From: Aromatoleum toluolicum | GTDB lineage: Bacteria > Pseudomonadota > Gammaproteobacteria > Burkholderiales > Rhodocyclaceae | Length of the DNA stretch: 64,000 nt | Reading direction: 5' to 3' | Assembly: GCF_012911005.2 (NCBI RefSeq) | Contig: NZ_WTVS01000002.1 | Span: forward strand, 1 to 64,000 | Position numbers and translations under genes: made by a program | Notes under the pieces: generated by a model | Database searches by the model: none | What the model was told of the DNA's origin: nothing | Seen by the model: the letters and a program-made list of their open reading frames with translations, nothing else | In this document: piece by piece, positions 62,661 to 64,000 of the stretch | Layout: every line of letters begins with the position of its first letter | Numbering within the stretch: the first letter of the stretch is position 1

Positions 62661-64000
62661 GCAGCGCGGGCAGCGCCCAGCAGCAGGCGCGACGCCAGCA
62701 GAAGGTCGAGGAACTGTGCGCGGCGACGCTGCGCGCGCTCAGCGGCCGCCCCGCCCTGCACTACCGCGGACGCCGCCTGTATGCGGGCGAGCGGCCGCTG
62801 CCCGTAAATGCGCCCCACTTGCGCGTCGACGCGGGCGTCGATGCCTTCGCCGACTGCCGCGCCTCGGCCGACGGCATCGCGCTGCGCCTGCTGCATTCGG
62901 ACCCTGCGCTGCACGCGCGCCTATGTCCCGCCGACCCGGTCGAGCGCCTGGTGTTCGAACTGCTCGAACAGTTGCGCGTCGAGACCCTCGCGCCCGCCGA
63001 CATGCCGGGCATGGTGCGCAACCTGCACGACCGCTTCCACAGCTGGTCGCGCGCCTTCTACCGCTCGGGGCTCACCGAAGGCAGCGTCGGCATCCTGCTC
63101 TACACCGTCGCCCAGATGTGCTGGTCGCGCCTGAGCGCGCGGCCGGTCCTGGAAGACACCGAGGACTACATCGAAAGCACGCGCATGGGCCTCGTCTCGG
63201 CCCTGGGCACGTCGCTCGCGGGCATCCGCCGTCATCGCGACGACCAGGCGGCCTTCGCCCCGCATGCGCTGGCGATCGCGCGTGTGGTCGGCGAACGCGT
63301 GCGCGCCGAGCAGGCGGCCGCCGCGGAGGACGAGGCCGACGCGCAGGATGAGGACCGCAAATCCGGTTTCGCGCTGCTGCTCGACTTCGACGACGCGGGC
63401 GAGGACAGCGACGGCATCGCCGCCGCGACGACGGGAACGAGCAAGGTGTTCGCCGACGCCGCCCTCGCCTACCGCGTCTACACCACGCGCTTCGATAGCG
63501 AGGTCGCCGCGGGCAGCCTGGTGCGCCGCGCGCTGCTGCGCGAATACCGCGAACGGCTCGACCGCCGCGTGGCCGAACAGGGCGCGAACGTGCCACGCCT
63601 CGCGCGCCAGCTCGCCGCCATCCTCGCTCGCCCGGCGCGCGACGGGTGGCGCTTCGGCGAGGAAGAAGGCCACATCGACGGCCGCCGCCTCGCGCAGCTC
63701 ATCAGCTCGCCCGCCGAGCGCCGCGTCTTCCGCCAGGAAAGGCAGGTGCCGCAGGCCGACTGCGTCGTGAGCTTCCTGCTCGACTGCTCGGGCTCGATGA
63801 AGACGCACATCGAGGCGGTCGCCGTCCTGCTCGACGTCCTGCTCCGCGCCCTCGACATGATCGGCGTCACCACCGAACTGCTGGGCTTCACGACCGGCGC
63901 GTGGAACGGCGGGCGCGCCTGGCGCGACTGGATGAGCCGCGGCCGCCCGCCCCATCCCGGCCGCCTCAACGAGGTCTGCCACATGGTGTTCAAGGACGCG
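62657..64000 (+). CDS. CobT-like VWA protein, cut by window end
   Basis: The first 448 codons of a CobT-like protein, open to the end of the window. It starts at a GTG overlapping the cobS-like stop by four bases. The N-terminal helical domain (about 1-220) is followed by a short acidic segment (about 224-255) and a VWA domain whose MIDAS motif DCSGS begins at residue 376. True CobT has a longer acidic region. It should act with the upstream ATPase as a chelatase- or MoxR/VWA-type pair. Confidence 0.85.
   Translation, partial: MSSAGSAQQQARRQQKVEELCAATLRALSGRPALHYRGRRLYAGERPLPVNAPHLRVDAGVDAFADCRASADGIALRLLHSDPALHARLCPADPVERLVFELLEQLRVETLAPADMPGMVRNLHDRFHSWSRAFYRSGLTEGSVGILLYTVAQMCWSRLSARPVLEDTEDYIESTRMGLVSALGTSLAGIRRHRDDQAAFAPHALAIARVVGERVRAEQAAAAEDEADAQDEDRKSGFALLLDFDDAGEDSDGIAAATTGTSKVFADAALAYRVYTTRFDSEVAAGSLVRRALLREYRERLDRRVAEQGANVPRLARQLAAILARPARDGWRFGEEEGHIDGRRLAQLISSPAERRVFRQERQVPQADCVVSFLLDCSGSMKTHIEAVAVLLDVLLRALDMIGVTTELLGFTTGAWNGGRAWRDWMSRGRPPHPGRLNEVCHMVFKDA

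Overview
The window looks like chromosome of a GC-rich betaproteobacterium. The gene families (type-2 leuA, xsc/tauXY with a TRAP transporter, an ArgP/ArgO pair, an Hyf-like membrane complex) and the interspersed repeats resemble Azoarcus/Thauera-type Rhodocyclales, but this placement is inference. A visibly AT-richer accessory block of about 10 kb at the left end contrasts with very GC-rich core DNA to its right.

Layout. (1) 1-1,777: four small minus-strand genes (YegP-like, DUF3597, two unknowns). (2) 1,778-10,554: a chromosomal integron. A complete integron integrase (9538-10554, +) faces away from about a dozen minus-strand gene cassettes separated by attC sites. A LexA-type SOS box covers the intI start codon. 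Cassettes mostly encode small membrane or exported proteins; two are decayed (a frameshifted RibD-like reductase and a small membrane ORF with in-frame stops). One attC has been split by an IS3-family element that uses a -1 frameshift, next to a cluster of GGGGACAGACC repeats. (3) 10,597-17,690: leuA with a divergent Lrp-type regulator, a two-component system with two response regulators, and a run of small envelope proteins (EF-hand, MlaC-like, BON, two lipoproteins). (4) 17,877-25,889: a glyoxylate-to-pyruvate operon (gcl, hyi, glxR, MOFRL glycerate kinase, GlcG-like, pyruvate kinase), then DoxX and an FMN reductase. (5) 25,928-33,396: a tightly overlapping hyfBCEFGI-type operon whose large subunit lacks all four NiFe-ligand cysteines, with a divergent ribbon-helix-helix regulator. 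(6) 33,587-49,476: LpxH-like phosphoesterase and glycosyltransferase, a coupled antiporter / YbdK ligase / amidotransferase operon, EamA exporter, amtB behind a sigma-54-type promoter, several exported repeat proteins, YceI, ChaC, a FUSC exporter preceded by an octanucleotide repeat, and argO/argP. (7) 49,508-61,478: a taurine/sulfonate cluster: tauX-tauY, a DctPQM TRAP transporter, xsc, a YeiH-type exporter, thiS-thiG, and an APC permease. (8) 61,683-64,000: a CobS-like ATPase and a CobT-like VWA protein, cut by the window end.

How it fits together. Taurine entering by the TRAP system would be deaminated by TauXY to sulfoacetaldehyde, which Xsc (ThDP-dependent) splits with phosphate to acetyl phosphate and sulfite; YeiH is a candidate sulfite/sulfate exporter and ThiS/ThiG supply thiazole for ThDP. 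A 22-bp motif recurs upstream of tauX, xsc and in the APC/cobS intergenic region, suggesting one regulator for the block. The Gcl pathway is a second ThDP-dependent C2 route ending at pyruvate. The Hyf-like complex is probably an Ehr-type ion-translocating membrane complex rather than a hydrogenase. The items most worth follow-up are this cysteine-less complex, the shared taurine-region operator together with the orphan CobST-like pair, the SOS-controlled integron with its decayed cassettes, and the antiporter/ligase/amidotransferase operon.
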